The position numbers and the translations under genes are program-made. The notes under the pieces were generated by a model. It had not been told where the DNA came from. It saw only the letters and a list, made by a program, of their open reading frames with translations, and searched no databases. Shown piece by piece: positions 11,512 to 23,231 of a DNA stretch of 64,000 nt; the first letter of the stretch is position 1, and every line of letters begins with the position of its first letter. The stretch comes from Notospermus geniculatus (lineage: Eukaryota; Nemertea; Pilidiophora; Heteronemertea; Lineidae). Location: assembly GCA_002633025.1 (NCBI GenBank), contig NMRB01001546.1:14255-78254 (forward strand). The letters are read 5' to 3'.

Positions 11512-12520
11512 TGTACCACATATTTTGACTGCGCGCAAGCACTAAAGAACCCTGGCCAACCTCATGCTCAAGTTCCTACGGATTGTACTAACTCTACCCA
11601 GGCTCTGTCACTTGGAGACTATCTCTTGATGTGTCTCGATAGAAAGCCTGAGATTGAATACAGTGGCGCCACCAAATACGCTGGTGGTCTATCATGTTCT
11701 GGAGGTGTTTCGAAGGGCGTTTGCACTTCTGTAGTCCACCATACTGCGGCGCTGTGGTGTTTTTGTTCATGCAGTTCAGCTTTAATCTGAATGAGGTCAT
11801 AGGGCCTACTTTTAGTCCATTCAGGTTGATTGGTTCACACTCTCCATTGACCTGCTCTTGGAACTGTGTGGTCAAAATACTGGTCAAAATAGAAAAACCA
11901 CAAGCCACGCCCCGTATACTACAAATTCTAAAGTCACCCCACCATGCGTGATCAATAAATCTAACAAAAGATGAATCAGTTCAGTCTAACTCAGTGTAAC
12001 ACTAAACAGACCTGGTGACCTTCTCGGCATCGGTGCACACAAGGACACAATACCCTGCCAATTGGCCAACCGTATTCAACTGAAGGTAATAAGGGGTTGG
12101 ACTTGACGTGAGGCCTGCATATCTGGCACTGGTCTTAGAAAAACGAATTTAAAGTATTTAAAAGAGGCCACAGTCGGCAATTTCTTCAGTAGGCTAACAC
12201 ATTTTGGGGATTGGTGAGTAGCTTGGCTGTTTCCAGATCAGTTTCATTCATATCATTCACGATAAATCTAAAACTAAATTGGTATCCACGGATCGGAAAT
12301 GTTTGACTCTACACTGCTGTTTAATCATTCGATGATTTTTTCATACGAAAGTATACATGTAGTTGCTCTTGCACTGATATCATTCTCTGTCTGTGAACGC
12401 TTTAAAAATCGGGTAATATTATCAAAATGTTTGTTGAAAACTCACACAGAAGAACTCTTTGACAAATGTTTGGGTGTAGAATATTAGTTTCAGGTCACGG
12501 AATGCAGTTTTTAAGAAAAG
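11512..12520. other. spacer after gap, no gene seen
   Basis: Both strands are open over part of 11520-11910 but neither shows a domain. No repeat with a second copy in the window was found. Confidence 0.45.
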
Positions 12521-12529
12521 GTAAAATGA

Positions 12530-12622
12530 AACAAAGGCAAAATAAAGAGAAGGCGAATCGGGAAAAGGCGAAATGTATACTTTTTGAAGGCGAAATGGGA
12601 AAAGGCGAAATGAGATAAGGCG
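12530..12622. repeat. degenerate AAAGGCGAAATG repeat
   Basis: About six imperfect purine-rich units around GAAAAGGCGAAATG. Purine strand asymmetry is strong over the block. Confidence 0.75.
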
Positions 12623-12856
12623 AATAGAGCATGTACCTATCTGCCTCCGCCAATAGAGTCGTTAAGCAGTCTCTTTCGAGATGCAGGCTGGTGATTTTTG
12701 CAGGGACCTTTCCATGTGGAACCAACTTCCACGTTGGGTCAGCGTCAGCGAAAGCAAGAGTATGCCTGTCTTCAAGAGGAAACCGAAAATCTACTTCTTC
12801 GGTCGTTCAAACAAATCTCATTCAATATGGTAGTAGTAGCCGTGTTGATCGTCAAC

Positions 12857-13050
12857 AATATAGAAAGGAGGATGGTAACACCGATTTCTAAGATAAACTT
12901 TTTAAATTTTACATGTAAGGTACACGCTGACTCTAGCTCTCCTGAGGAAGACACCGTATAGTGTCGAAAGCTTGAGTCAGCATATACCTTACAATGTAAA
13001 ATAAAAAAAGTTGATCTTAGAAATCGGTGTTACCATCCTCCTTTCTATAT
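12857..13050. mobile_element. inverted repeat with hammerhead-like core in the centre
   Basis: The arms ATATAGAAAGGAGGATGGTA... and the mirror ending TACCATCCTCCTTTCTATAT are about 65 bp each. The centre holds GCTGACTC ... GAGTCAGC enclosing CTGAGGA (12942-12948), a GACAC/GTGTC stem and CGAAA (12965-12969). CTGANGA-stem-GAAA is the conserved core of hammerhead ribozymes, which occur in Penelope-like retroelements, but helix III and a valid NUH cleavage site are not evident here, so it is a relic or a look-alike. Confidence 0.7.
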
Positions 13051-13142
13051 AACATAACAAATCTCATGTTTAGTTTCACTCATCACATTCTTTGTGGAGT
13101 AACGTGTAGCCACCTCAAAATGGATTGTATTTGTATCTTTCC

Positions 13143-13405
13143 ATCAGGGTCGAAGCCACAGCGTGATTGGCCCTGGTAATTATGGAAGAGGCCATCTGAA
13201 GCTACTCAAGTTCTTCATTTTACTCTTGCAAAGGAACAAGCAGTACAAGGCACCAAGGCTTACCAGTGTTGTCCCATACGACGGACATGAAGAGCCAGGG
13301 ATGATAAATCTCATATGGCCGAAGCTGGATTCGAACCCAGGACCTGCCGCTTGCCAGGCAGATATGATATGATAACCAACAGGCTGTCAGGACACTTCCT
13401 TAGCC
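13143..13405 (-). mobile_element. tRNA-derived SINE, family A, copy 2
   Basis: On the minus strand the B box GGTTCGAATCC is at 13327-13337, followed by TATCATCCCTGGCTCTTC and AAGCCTTGGTGCCTTGT, as in the copies at 1690 and 36515. The tail towards 13143 matches GGCTTCGACCCTGATGGAAA. Confidence 0.8.
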
Positions 13406-13985
13406 ATCTCAAATAATGCTTTTACATCACTTTTACTAACATACTGGTTTTCATGGCGTTTTCATTACCGCCATTCTGCCAATCCTCTTGCAACTACGGT
13501 ACTAGTAACCTTTCCTCTTGCCAACTAACCTTCTAAACAATATATCGACAATATCCGGGACAAATGTTAAAACTTGTTACTTTTCGTAACATTAGACCAG
13601 GTCAGAACTCTTGATCTTTTTATGAGCAAGCAGTCACTGAAGGACGTGACCAACATCACTCAGCCGTTTCAAGGATTTCATTTTTTTGAAAGAGACGTCA
13701 TTTCGAGGTATGCGGTTAATGGGTTCTGGGAAATTGACCGACCTGTCTGCAGTTGGTTGTTGCCGGGGTAAAATTATTGAACACGAAAGTCTGAGTCATG
13801 GTATAAATGTATCCCACCAGATCATCAAATCATGCTCACGACTCAGATATCTCAATTACAAATTATATTATTAGGACTTTTGACTGGAATGACAGGATGT
13901 TTTACATAAACGCCTTTTGACTAGGCTTCGTTCAGGTTCAGGGATAATTCCGACAAGTGCCAGCGTCGCTTGGCCCATGAGGTCG
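13406..13985. other. spacer, no gene seen
   Basis: No repeat, RNA or convincing exon found. Confidence 0.5.
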
Positions 13986-13990
13986 TGATA

Positions 13991-14634
13991 TCACTGCCCT
14001 GGTCCCCTCGGTATACCCCCCTCCCCGAAGTCGATGACAAAACACGGCATGTCGGGATTGAAAGAGTCGAGGGCTCCAGGAGTTTTGACTCCAAGAACAT
14101 TGATATACGTGGCTGCATCTGTCAATTCCTGACCAATGCCAAAATTCATCCTCGTCATCATCATCATCATTCTCGTCATGGCAGTCCTCATCAATGTTTT
14201 CATCATCGTCATCTTCACCGTCACCGTCGTCATTATCATCAATGTTTTCATCGGCGTCATCGTCACCGTCGTCATCATTATCATCAATGTTTTCGTCAGC
14301 GTCATCGTCATTATTATCATCATCATCACCATCACCGTCGTCATCATTATCATCAATGTTTTCATCATCGTCATGATCATTATTATCATCATCATCACCG
14401 TCGTAATCGTTATCATGGTCATGGACCATCATCATCATCATCATCAATCAATGACATCCTGTCGAAGGATGGCTGCCCTGCATGTTTACTTGCTAGCTCC
14501 GGCAGATACCGTACCTGTGCACTGATACCCTCCGGTACAGTTCTTTGTCTTCTTCATCATCTTCGAGGTTGTATGATGCGATCCATGGGAAGGCTCCGGC
14601 ACGGTCCGAGCTCGCGGGACAGCCGCGCCTACCC
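13991..14634 (-). CDS. candidate 3' end of a gene, two exons, unknown protein
   Basis: On the minus strand, a GC-rich exon 14634-14529 (acceptor-like GCGGCAG, donor-like AGG|GTATCA) encodes 35 residues including RAGAFPWIASYNL followed by an acidic EDDEEDKE. A second exon 14128-13991 starts after GGTCAG and encodes 45 residues including LTDAATYINVLGVKTPG and DMPCFVIDFGEGG, then a stop. Donor and acceptor are both phase 0, so the exons join in frame across the CAT/GAT repeat. The FPWIAS segment loosely recalls the start of S1 serine-protease domains, but no IVGG, His or Ser motif is visible, so I assign no function. Alternative: the acidic repeat is itself read through in another frame. Confidence 0.3.
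14147..14447. repeat. CAT/GTC-rich microsatellite with higher-order unit
   Basis: Imperfect trinucleotide repeat (ATC, GTC, CAC) interrupted at intervals by CATCAATGTTTTCATC, giving a higher-order unit of roughly 40-60 bp. Several frames stay open through it and would give Asp/Asn-rich or Met/Ile/Thr-rich products; this is a property of the repeat. Confidence 0.95.
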
Positions 14635-14699
14635 CTGCCGCAGACCCGCTTCAACCATCTACTTCCCTACCGCTTAGTCAACCATCTACTTCCCTACAA

Positions 14700-16606
14700 T
14701 ATCACACTCTACTCCAGTGTGGATTGTATGTAGCACTTTTCACAATATAGTCTCAAAGCGCTTCACACTATCACTGCAATGTCTCCAGTAATCTTTCTGG
14801 GGAAGATTTTCTCACTGAGAAGCTCATACAACACTTACTTGGTCCTTTTGGAAACTTCTCTTGACACAACCTCCGTCCCCCAGTTAAAATGTAAAATGTG
14901 TTTTTTTTGTACATTATTGACATCATCGTCAATGATACACAGCCAGTCACACCTGTCTGTTTCCCAAATACAGATTCATGTACCAAAGGATGAGAACATG
15001 AATTTGATCAAGATATGTTACCTGTGTAAATAGGTTCTTTTTTTACTCAGCAGCCTGTATAATTCGACCTATCTCGTCCACGTTTTCAGGCCTGTACGCA
15101 ACGTATTCATTAGGGCACGTTTTTCCTCAGAAACACACAGGTGGAAATTTCTTAGAAATCAGTTGGAATAAGTATAGACCAACCTGTCTTTTCTTGGTGT
15201 GACTTTTTCGAGAAAGGTAAGCGATTTATGGCCGTCAATGCCGCAAGGAAGCTGGTGATTGGCTACTTCACGTCAGTGTTTTGACTACTGACCAATCAGA
15301 ATGTTCCTTTTATTCAGGGCTCGCCATCCTTTACGAATCTCCTGGCAGATTTCTGAGGCAGTCTTCCCAGCTGTTCGGATTTGTATTCCCCCTGTACCTG
15401 GGTACCTTTTAAAAATTATAGTACAAAACGTTTTTTTGAACCAGTATACTGTGATAGAATGCCTCAGGTATAGACAAAGAGGAAATACCAGTCGGATAAA
15501 GAATCTACTTAACCTTCAAATCAAGTACATAAACCTCTTGACTGTCGGGGTTAGCTTTCACTCAAGTTCTCTTAGGTGCCAATAAAGGGAAGTTCCATGC
15601 TTTGGGCATGAAAACGGTGATGAAAGTGGAGAAAATGTGAGAAATCTTGTCAACCCATAACGAGTGTTGCATGATAACCTACCAGAAATAACAAGTACTC
15701 TCAGACTGTATAAAGTGCAGCCAGCATTTTGGGGACCTTCACAAGGCTATGAGACCTCTACCTGCATTCTCCTAGGCCACTTCGAAAGTACCGAACAATT
15801 CACTACTGAGGGGCTTTAATGATTTTTATCACCTCGTTGTTGTCTATTGTCTCCTAAAGTGAAAACAAGCAATCAACTCAAAACCCGTCTCGAGGTCCCG
15901 TTTGAGTCGAGGTTAATGCTTGGATTCGTTATCGGGCATTGCCTCTTCCGTTTAGTTCATTGGCATAGATCATAATATATCAGCTGATGCTAACCTTGTC
16001 GTGAAAGGTAATTGTTTAATTTGAATTTGAATTGAATCAACCCTGAAATTATTCAGATATTCAGCCATATGTTGCTTCATTAACGATCAAAACGTAGAAA
16101 AAATTTAAATAATGAAAAACATAATGAAAATTCATCAGAAGAGCATTTTGTCTCATTAATAAATTAGCTAGTGTCACCTACTAACAATTTAGCACCTGGT
16201 TTTATTGAGTCTGCACAGACCTCTGCATTTTCCTAACTTTGTGGTCGTGATGATTTTTCTAAGTCGTGCCCTGTTACAAAGTATACGTGTACTTTATGTA
16301 AAAAAATAACAATATAAATTTTCTATAAACCTTTTAAAAACTTTATATAAAATATACAGATTTTTTTCTCAAGTAAATGGCCAATACTTATTGATGTATG
16401 GTGATTTCAGGAAACTAGTTGTTGATGCCATGAGAAGGGAAAGATACATGTAGGTATAAACACAGTGTAAGGTTAATAGTTGACCTCTCAGTTCGTACTT
16501 GGACCTCCTATAGCACGTCTTAAGCCCCTGTCACATATCCACTCCGGGGCCTGTAGGCCGAGTAAAAACAGACAGATTGCCCTCTGAGCCCCGGGGAAAA
16601 GCGTAG
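14700..16606. other. spacer, no gene seen
   Basis: No repeat with another copy in the window and no motif-bearing frame. AT content rises after 16000. Confidence 0.5.
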
Positions 16607-16651
16607 AAATGAAAATGAAAATGAAAATGAAAATGAAAATGAAAATGAAAA
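16607..16651. repeat. GAAAAT hexamer repeat
   Basis: About seven near-perfect tandem copies of GAAAAT. Confidence 0.95.
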
Positions 16652-17102
16652 TAGTAATGGACCGTATTGTCTCTAAAATCCACGGCAAGCCGCTGGGTGG
16701 GGAAAATCGTACGGGGACCCGTAGATTTGTGACCTAGGCTTTACCATGACCATTCGAATAAACCTAATACAAAAAATAGATAAGAGAGGAGGCTAATACA
16801 AAAAAAGCAGACTATTGTAAGGAGACACCGTTCGTTCACACCGGCCAAAGTTTAATCATTATCGTCTATCATTTCTTTAGAAAATTCCAACTTGCATCAC
16901 TTTCACTGCCCAAGGTCTTCTGCTTGGGGTGGATGTCCTCCTTTATCGGGCATTGCCTCCTTTTGTACCAGAAATGCATTAATCATTCTGTAACGACCCA
17001 TTTTCATAAATTTCCATTCTCATAAATCATTAGGTGAAAATATATTGACTCGTTTGTTGCCCACTCGTTGGAATGTTGTTGACGGTCACTGGGAAAAGAC
17101 CA

Positions 17103-17211
17103 GGGGCCTGTTTCATAAAGTGACTTTAAGCTAATGGTACCATTAACTCAATGCATTTTCCATTTGGTTAAAGGTACCATTAGCTTAAAGTAACTTTATG
17201 AAACAGGCCCC
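17103..17211. mobile_element. GGGGCC-type hairpin element (TTTCATAAAG arm), intact
   Basis: Left end GGGGCCTGTTTCATAAAGT, right end its reverse complement, with further mirrored TTAAGCTAATGGTACCATTA. About 109 bp, almost entirely self-complementary, no coding capacity. The right half is repeated at 19742-19797, where it marks the start of the second segment of a tandem duplication. Confidence 0.85.
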
Positions 17212-17300
17212 ACAACAATAAGGAATTTTGAGGAAGTGTTGTCTTATTTTGATTTTTCATGGGTTGGTTATTCTAGTATACTGTTGTGATTAAAGATTAT

Positions 17301-17418
17301 GGGCCGTATTCTAGAAGCTTCCTTAAGTATAAGGTCGACCTTTAGCTATTGTTTGCAGGGTAGAATACAAAAGATTAAGGTCGACCTTACACTTAAGGAA
17401 GCTTCTAGAATACGGCCC
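17301..17418. mobile_element. GGGCC-type hairpin element private to copy A
   Basis: Starts GGGCCGTATTCTAGAAGC and ends with the reverse complement; subterminal AAGGTCGACCTT is mirrored too. The core has CTATTGTTT and ACAAAAGATTAAGG. Copy B has an empty site (AAAGATAATGTATCAC) where copy A reads AAAGATTAT, element, AATGTATCAC, giving an imperfect ~3-bp target duplication. Confidence 0.9.
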
Positions 17419-18458
17419 AATGTATCACGACTTCATTGTTTACATCAATGTTTGTAAACTTACATTATGACGTTATTCTGAACCTTTGGACATGCCAACC
17501 CACCAAATTGAATACTTTCGGTATCAAAAAAAAAAAATTCTACTAGAGGGGCAGGCCACCAAAAAATTACTCATAAGACAAAGAAAGACTGGGCACAAAC
17601 AAACAAAATGTAAATGAACAATGATTTTAGTGGCCCGCGAAAATACCCGTGGTACAATATCTTTAAAGCTTTAAATCTGTTTTTGTTCTTTGGAAATTTA
17701 CACTAAAACATCTACTCTCACTCAATTTGAATAAACTGATGAGTCTAAAACAGGAATATATATATATCGTATTTCGTGATACTCGGAGCAAAGTAATTTA
17801 AAAGTAGGTGATTACTAATTCCTTATACTATTATTTTTTCTTAAGAAGAAGAATCCTCCTTCATAAGTCAAGATCGTCTTGGGATATTGCCTTGAAAACA
17901 TTACACTTTGATTGATTGAGCATTCGTAGAAAAACCCAACACTTATTATATCAGAAACAAAGGAAATTGATAATCGTTAGGTTTATGTTGATTAAAAAAC
18001 AATTTTCGCCATCAATAATCACTCAATCACAGAAGACACTAATTATTATTTTTTCCACCAATACAGTTGTTTAACTGAATATGATATTTAGAACGAAGAG
18101 TCGCACAAAGTTCTTACACTCAGGCTGGTTGTCCTTTTTTGTTCGTATGATTTAAGATCGTTAATTGTTTGATAAGGCTCTCAAGACCTCCATCTAAGGC
18201 GATAAATCTCAAAATGCCAAGGAGAAAGATGGACTGTCTGTCCGGGCATTGACTCCTTTTGAAGAGTGCATCAAGGACGAGCTGTTGTCGAATATGACAA
18301 ATGAAGAATAGTTCGCAAACTAGACGAAATATCAAAAGATGTGGGAGACAAATTTACTCAAGAATCTCTTTCAAGAACATATAAAAAAATTCACCAGTGA
18401 GCCTTAAACAAAGGACCATTTGTCATATTCGACAAGGCATCGCCTTCTGTGGACATTA

Positions 18459-18607
18459 GGGAGTTTAAGAAACCAAACGATAAACGTTAACTTTACGACA
18501 ACGTTATTTTTCATACTGCGAATTCACCAGATTATATATTGCATTTTCGGTACAAAAAATAACGTTGTCGTAAAGTTAACGTTTATCGTTTGATTTCTTA
18601 AAGTCCC
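18459..18607. mobile_element. TA-flanked MITE, GTTTAAGAAACC family, in copy A
   Basis: Terminal repeats GGGAGTTTAAGAAACC/GGGACTTTAAGAAATC, extended by AAACGATAAACGTTAAC and TTACGACAACG in both arms. TA at 18457-18458 and 18608-18609. Also present in copy B, so it predates the duplication. Confidence 0.85.
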
Positions 18608-18620
18608 TAATAAGTCATGC

Positions 18621-18836
18621 GTTCACGAGAGCTACCCAAGCCGTCCGACGTCGATTTTCGCGTTTTTGCTCAAACATGAGTTGAGGAAATTTGTCAGCAA
18701 CAGTTAGAAAATAAAAAATGGTCACAGTTGATCATCAATCAGATTATTTCACATGGAAGCATGCCACTCTTACGTGACTTTCTGAACGAGTGTTCCAAAA
18801 AAACACGAATGGAGGGCTAGAGTAGCTCTCACGAAC
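18621..18836. mobile_element. TTCACGAGAGCTACCC inverted-repeat element, in copy A
   Basis: Left end GTTCACGAGAGCTACCC, right end AGTAGCTCTCACGAAC, with inner GTTTTTGCTCAAACATGAG against its partial mirror. Related copies are 21210-21418 (by duplication) and 27784-27998 (independent). About 215 bp, non-coding. Confidence 0.75.
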
Positions 18837-20936
18837 CTATTCAAGGCCAAGTGAAGTTCACAAACCGGACAACAGGGCATTCATCTCCGACTTTAGCATT
18901 AAATAGCTGGTCAAATGGCAGATCAAATTCCTAGGCCCCAGACGCGGTGAATGCCCTACTGACGACTAAACTTATCAACAGGAAAAGTGATGATCGACAT
19001 CATATTGTTTCTTGTACACCTTTTTCTCGATGAATCATTGTCTTAATGATTAACGAGAGAAACAAGTTGATTATAGGGCAGTCAACCACACGTTGGCCTT
19101 GAGGGGTGAACGAACCATGTATGCATGTGACAGATGTGAAGAATAAGTACTTGGTATTTTCAGACCTCATGAAAACCATGAATAATTTTCGAAAACTTCT
19201 TCAGGGAATTTTTATGATTGACTACTGCATGATATAGATCCAAAACAAAAACTTCCTCCTATTTTTCTAATTAACTGAGCAATTTGACAGCTATCAGTGG
19301 TTTTTGAGTACTTTACGCCCACTCTTAATTTGTGAATGTAAGATTTCCGGCGGAGGTCAATATGGGTCTTTCCCCGTCATAATTGTTCAACAAATAAAAT
19401 GGCCTGTCTGTCACCAAATGGGAAACAATTTTCAAGCAGATTTTCGGTCAGGCAACTTGGGTAATTTTCCTCTTATGCAGAATTTAACGTACAGAAGATA
19501 CAAAAATTTTCCCAACCACTACATGTAGAAACATCAAAAATTAAAAGATGTTGACGAATATTGCTATGTACTTTTATGATTGGTGCTTTGAATTTCGCCT
19601 CCAAACTATTCATTTTATGTCATTCCATAAACTTGATCTAACATGTTTAAGAAAAAAGAACTATGTATATATTAGAGATCAAAATAACTCGAATCGATTT
19701 TTTTCTTTTAAAGATGATATCAAAATCAAAGGCCAGGCTTAGCATTTTCCATTTGGTTAAAGGTACCATTAGCTTAAAGTAACTTTATGAAACAGGCCCC
19801 AGATGACAACAATAAGGAATTTTGAGGAAGTGTTGTCTTGTTTTGATTTTTCATGGGTTGGTATTCTAGCCGTTGTGATTAAAGATAATGTATCACGACT
19901 TCATTGTTTACATCCAATGTTTGTAAACTTACATTATGACGTTATTCTGAACCTTTGGACATGCCAACCCACCAAATTGAATACTTTCGGTATAAAAAAA
20001 AAAAAAATTCTACTAGAGGGGCAGGCCACCAAAAAATTACTCATAAGACAAAGAAAGACTGGGCACAAACAAACAAAATGTAAATGAACAATGATTTTAG
20101 TGCCCGCGAAAATACCCGTGGTACAATATCTTTAAAGCTTTAAATCTGTTTTTGTTCTTTGGAAATTTACACTAAAACATCTACATGTACTCTCACTCAA
20201 TTTGAATAAACTGATGAGTCTAAAACAGGAATATATATATATCGTATTTCGTGATACTCGGAGCAAAGTAATTTAAAAGTTGGTGATTACTAATTCCTTA
20301 TACTATTATTTTTTCTTAAGAAGAAGAATCCTCCTTCATAAGTCAAGATCGTCTTGGGATATTGCCTTGAAAACATTACACTTTGATTGATTGAGCATTC
20401 GTAGAAAAACCCAACACTTATTATATCAGAAACAAAGGAAATTGATAATCGTTAGGTTTATGTTGATTAAAAAACAATTTTCGCCATCAATAATCACTCA
20501 ATCACAGAAGACACTAATTATTATTTTTTCCACCAATACAGTTGTTTAACTGAATATGATATTTAGAACGAAGAGTCGCACAAAGTTCTTATACTCAGGC
20601 TGGTTGTCCTTTTTTTGTTCGTGTGATTTAAGATCGTTAATTGTTTGATAAGGCTCTCAAGACCTCCATCTAAGGCGATAAATCTGTAAATGCCAAGGAG
20701 AAAGATGGGATATGTCTGTCCGGGCATTGACTCCTTTTGAAGAGTGCATCAAGGACGAGCTGTTGTCGAATATAATAAATGAAGTTAAGTTCGCAAACTA
20801 CGACGAATTATCAAAAGATTTGGGAGACAAATATACTCAAGAATCTCTTTCAAGAACATATAAAAAATTCACCAGTGAGCCTTAAACAAAGGACCATTTG
20901 TCATATTCGACAAGGCATCGCCTTCTGTGGACATTA

Positions 20937-21195
20937 GGGAGTTTGAGAAATCAAACAATAAACGTTAACTTTACGACAACGTTATTTTTCATACTGCGAA
21001 TTCACCAGATTATCGAGAGGTTAAGAAATCGCCCCGTTAACGGTAACACTAACGTTAACGTTTTTTTTACATTGCAGATGTACGTCAGAAATAGCGTTAT
21101 CGTATCGTCTTAGCCTCTCGTATATATTGCATTTTCGGTACAAAAAATAACGTTGTCGTAAAGTTAACGTTTATCGTTTGATTTCTTAAAATCCC
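20937..21195. mobile_element. TA-flanked MITE interrupted by a nested hairpin (copy B)
   Basis: Same element as 18459-18607, flanked by TA, but split near its midpoint by the 107-bp element at 21014-21120. Confidence 0.85.
21014..21120. mobile_element. nested CGAGAGGTTAAGA hairpin element private to copy B
   Basis: Begins CGAGAGGTTAAGAAATCG and ends CGTCTTAGCCTCTCG. Flanked by TAT on both sides (21011-21013, 21121-21123); the empty site in copy A reads GATTATATATTGC, so excision of the element plus one TAT restores it exactly. A 3-bp duplication would fit PIF/Harbinger-type insertion; a TA duplication is also possible. Confidence 0.9.
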
Positions 21196-21209
21196 TAATA
21201 AGTCATACG

Positions 21210-21418
21210 TTCACGAGAGCTAGCCAAGCCGTCGATTCGCGTTTTTGCTCAAACATGAGTTGAGGAAATTTGCGAACAGCAGTTAGAAAATAAAAAAAAT
21301 GGTCAGAGTCGATCATCAATCAGATTATTTCACATGGAGGCATGCCACTTTCACGTGACTTTCTTAACTCATGTTCGAAAAAAAACACGAATGGAGGGCT
21401 AGAGTAGCTCTCACGAAC
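21210..21418. mobile_element. TTCACGAGAGCTACCC inverted-repeat element, in copy B
   Basis: Duplicate of 18621-18836 with small substitutions (for example AGCTAGCCAAGCCG in the left arm). Confidence 0.75.
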
Positions 21419-22317
21419 ATATTCAAGGCCAAGTGAAGTTCACAAACCGGACAACAGGGCATTCATCTCCGACTTTAGCATTAAATAGCTGGTCAAATGG
21501 CAGATCAAATTCCTAGGCCCCAGACGCGGTGAATGCCCTACTGACGACTAAACTTATCAACAGGAAAAGTGATGATCGACATCATTGTTTCTTGTACACC
21601 TTTTTCTCGATGAATCATTGTCTTAATGATTAACGAGAGAAACAAGTTGATTATAGGGCAGTCAACCACACGTTGGCCTTGAGGGGTGAACGAACCATGT
21701 ATGCATGTGACAGATGTGAAGAATAAGTACTTGGTATTTTCAGACCTCATAAAAACCATGAATGATTTTCGAAAACTTCTTCAGGGAATTTTTATAATTG
21801 ACTACTGCATGATATAGACCCAAAACAAAAACTTCCTCCTATTTTTCTAATTAACTGAGCAATTTGACAGATATCAGTGGTTTTTGAGTACTTTACGCCC
21901 ACTCTATTTGTGAGTGTAAGATTTCCGGCGGAGGTCAATATGGGTCTTTCCCCGTCATAATTCAACAAATATAGCTGGCCTGTCTGTCACCAAATGGGAA
22001 ACAATTTTCAACCAGATTTTCGGTCAGGCAACTTGGATAATTTTCGTCTTATGCAGAATTTAACGTACAGAAGATACAAAAATTTTCCCAACCACTACAT
22101 GTAGAAACATCAAAAATTAAAAGATGTTGACGAATATTGCTATGTACTTTTATGATTGATGCTTTGAATTTCGCCTCCAAACTATTCATTTTATGTCATT
22201 CCATAAACTTGATCTAACATGTTGAAGAAAAAAGAACTATGTATATATTAGAGATCAAAATAACTCGAATCGATTTTTTTCTTTTAAAGATGATATCAAA
22301 ATCAAAGGCCAGGCTTA

Positions 22318-23231
22318 TCACAAAGCTCGTGCAGAGAATCATTCCTCGCTTACTTGGTTAAAAACGTTCTTAAAAGCCGATTTAAAAATATGGTATCATT
22401 GCCAGGTCAGGAGGAATTGTGTGGGTGTCTTCTACTCAATATATCTTTCAATATGTCACTGTACGACTTTCATGTTTTTTTCAGTTTTTATTCCTTTTAA
22501 AGTTGTCTTTTATTATTACGATGTACATGTCCATCAACGTCACCCAATCATTCTGACAAGTGCATGTACTACATGTACTTTTAATGTGATCGCGTTAAGC
22601 AATTTATTTTGCTTTTGATACTACTATATACTCAAAGGAGCTGTCGTCCTTTCAAAAACGTTACATTAATTTCGTTCGATGCACATAAGTCACGACCAGA
22701 CGAAATAACATTTTTTTTGTATTTTTATTGTCGTGTTGTATAGTAAATGTTATTCCTGACGTACAAATCAAGGTAAAAATACGCATCAGATCCTTTTGAT
22801 AACCATGCGCCTGACAACGCTCAATTTACGTAATCTATTGATCTTTTCCAATAAATCGATAAATCCATTGATGAGATCACGTAAAATAAATCACGCTCGG
22901 GTCACATTGAATCAGTTTCAAAGCAGTTTGATCTGTACTTTCTTTTTATCAAAGTCTAGACATAAACAAAGTTTAGCAATGAATATGGTGTAAAATGATT
23001 TTGTATGAAGATACGTTTCTTTGAAGTTTACATTGTTGTTTTCATTGAAGTGTGCTTCGAGTCTTGTTAGGTGGTCAAAGTCATACAGCATTATGGAGAA
23101 AAAACGGTCAGTAAAGTGGGCCCTTGGTCGTGGAGGGTTAATATAAATCGTCACCACTCTTCTCGTAAGAGCTATTAGTATAACATAAGCTATTAACTTC
23201 CTCGCAGAATGTCCAGCGAACTCGGAAATCA
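22318..23231. other. spacer, no gene seen
   Basis: Unique AT-rich DNA immediately after the tandem duplication; several TACATGTA palindromes near 22523-22580. No coding signal. Confidence 0.55.

Larger units (their letters stand above)
17153..19741. repeat. tandem segmental duplication D1, copy A
   Basis: 2589 bp that recur immediately downstream as 19742-22317. It begins inside the hairpin element at GCATTTTCCATTTGG and ends at GGCCAGGCTTA. Copy A carries a private hairpin insertion (17301-17418) absent from copy B. No gene is visible; the segment holds two shared MITEs (18459-18607, 18621-18836) and AT-rich sequence. Confidence 0.95.
19742..22317. repeat. tandem segmental duplication D1, copy B
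   Basis: 2576 bp matching copy A almost base for base. Differences include loss of the copy A hairpin, gain of a nested hairpin at 21014-21120, a 6-bp ATGTAC gain at about 20183-20188 and scattered substitutions. It opens with the right half of the hairpin element (19742-19797), so the junction fell inside that element. Confidence 0.95.

Noticed and set aside
10460-11790. Very long open frames on all strands
   Set aside because: They consist almost entirely of N (gap 10580-11511).
13938-14447. 169-codon Asp-rich minus-strand frame as an acidic protein
   Set aside because: The acidic part is the GAT/CAT repeat read in one frame; other frames are open as well.
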